A DNA stretch of 25,739 nucleotides from Paracoccaceae bacterium (GTDB taxonomy: Bacteria > Pseudomonadota > Alphaproteobacteria > Rhodobacterales > Rhodobacteraceae). Of the stretch, positions 25,376 to 25,739 are shown one piece after another. The stretch spans positions 1 to 25,739 of the forward strand of contig JADZAO010000100.1 of assembly GCA_020852535.1 (NCBI GenBank), in the 5' to 3' direction. Position 1 is the stretch's first letter. Each line of letters opens with the position of its first letter. Both the position numbers and the translations under genes were made by a program. A model generated the notes under the pieces. It made no database searches. It was not told where the DNA came from and saw only the letters and a list, made by a program, of their open reading frames with translations.

Positions 25376-25739
25376 TCAAGCAAGCGTCCGCGACACTTCC
25401 TCACGCTCGAAAATTTCAATGACATCGCCTTGACGAATATCTTCGTAACGCTCAAAGGCCATACCGCATTCCTGACCCGAGGTAACTTCCGTCACCTCGT
25501 CTTTATAGCGCTTCAACGTCTTCAAAGTGCCCTCATGGATCACCACATTTTCGCGCAACAAACGTACACCAGCCGAACGGCGGGCAATACCTTCGCTAAC
25601 GATACAACCGGCAACCATACCAACGCCCGTTACCTTAAACACTTCCTTAATCTGCGCGTAACCAATAAAGGTTTCGCGCACTTCGGCTTTCAACAGGCCG
25701 GAGGCTGCTTTTTTAATATCATCCACAAGATCGTAGATA
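25376..25739 (-). CDS. infB: Translation initiation factor IF-2, C-terminal end (partial)
   Basis: IF-2 is the GTPase that brings initiator tRNA to the ribosome. Only the last 120 residues are in the window; the frame is open through the right edge (reading IYDLVDDIKKAASGLLKAEV), so the gene begins beyond it. The segment matches the IF-2 C-terminal domain: ETFIGYAQIKEVFKVTGVG, then VAGCIVSEGIARRSAGVRLL, LKRYKDEVTEVTSGQECGM and the final GDVIEIFEREEVSRTLA. A GTG at 25724-25726 is inside the gene and is not the start. The gene ends just before the bidirectional terminator. Confidence 0.95.
   Translation of the reverse strand, partial: IYDLVDDIKKAASGLLKAEVRETFIGYAQIKEVFKVTGVGMVAGCIVSEGIARRSAGVRLLRENVVIHEGTLKTLKRYKDEVTEVTSGQECGMAFERYEDIRQGDVIEIFEREEVSRTLA

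Overview
The window looks like a chromosomal housekeeping region of an alphaproteobacterium, most probably a member of the Rhodobacteraceae/Roseobacter group with moderate G+C. This placement rests on protein character and gene order: gltB, a secreted protein gene and gltD, then uppP and an NDUFA9-like gene; rnd, kdsD and lptCAB; dnaKJ; and secA diverging from a parvulin gene followed by argJ. It is recalled knowledge, not a search. I see no insertion sequence, prophage, CRISPR array or toxin-antitoxin pair, and nothing I would call a new multi-gene system.

Layout: (1) 1-6626, minus strand, is the glutamate synthase (GOGAT) operon gltD, a small periplasmic-protein gene, and gltB, with overlapping genes. 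gltB runs off the left edge and is cut by one in-frame TAG at 1623-1625, while the frame on both sides is otherwise open. (2) 6789-8580, minus: uppP (cell-wall lipid carrier recycling) and an NDUFA9-like NAD(P)-binding protein. (3) 8723-8904: promoter, tRNA-Leu(CAG) and terminator. (4) 8980-12400, plus: a compact rnd, kdsD, lptC, lptA, lptB operon making the KDO precursor and exporting LPS. (5) 12421-12720: a decayed 3' remnant of the hibernation factor gene hpf, in the slot expected between lptB and ptsN; ptsN itself is intact. (6) 13252-15871, minus: galU, kdsB and a cysQ-like phosphatase. (7) 16178-19437, plus: heat-shock-type promoter, structured leader, dnaK, dnaJ. (8) 19581-22268, minus: secA, divergent from (9) 22455-25144, plus: a parvulin-like foldase, argJ and a mutT-type Nudix gene. 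(10) 25376-25739, minus: the C-terminal end of infB behind a bidirectional terminator.

Envelope themes recur: KDO synthesis and activation (kdsD, kdsB), LPS transport (lptCAB), UDP-glucose (galU), undecaprenyl phosphate (uppP), secretion (secA) and periplasmic folding (parvulin). The most noteworthy observations are two broken genes: gltB, with a single clean lesion that is either recent or an error, and hpf, with deletion, stops and frameshifts. An uncharacterised exported protein encoded between the two GOGAT subunits and a strong hairpin in the dnaK leader also merit attention.
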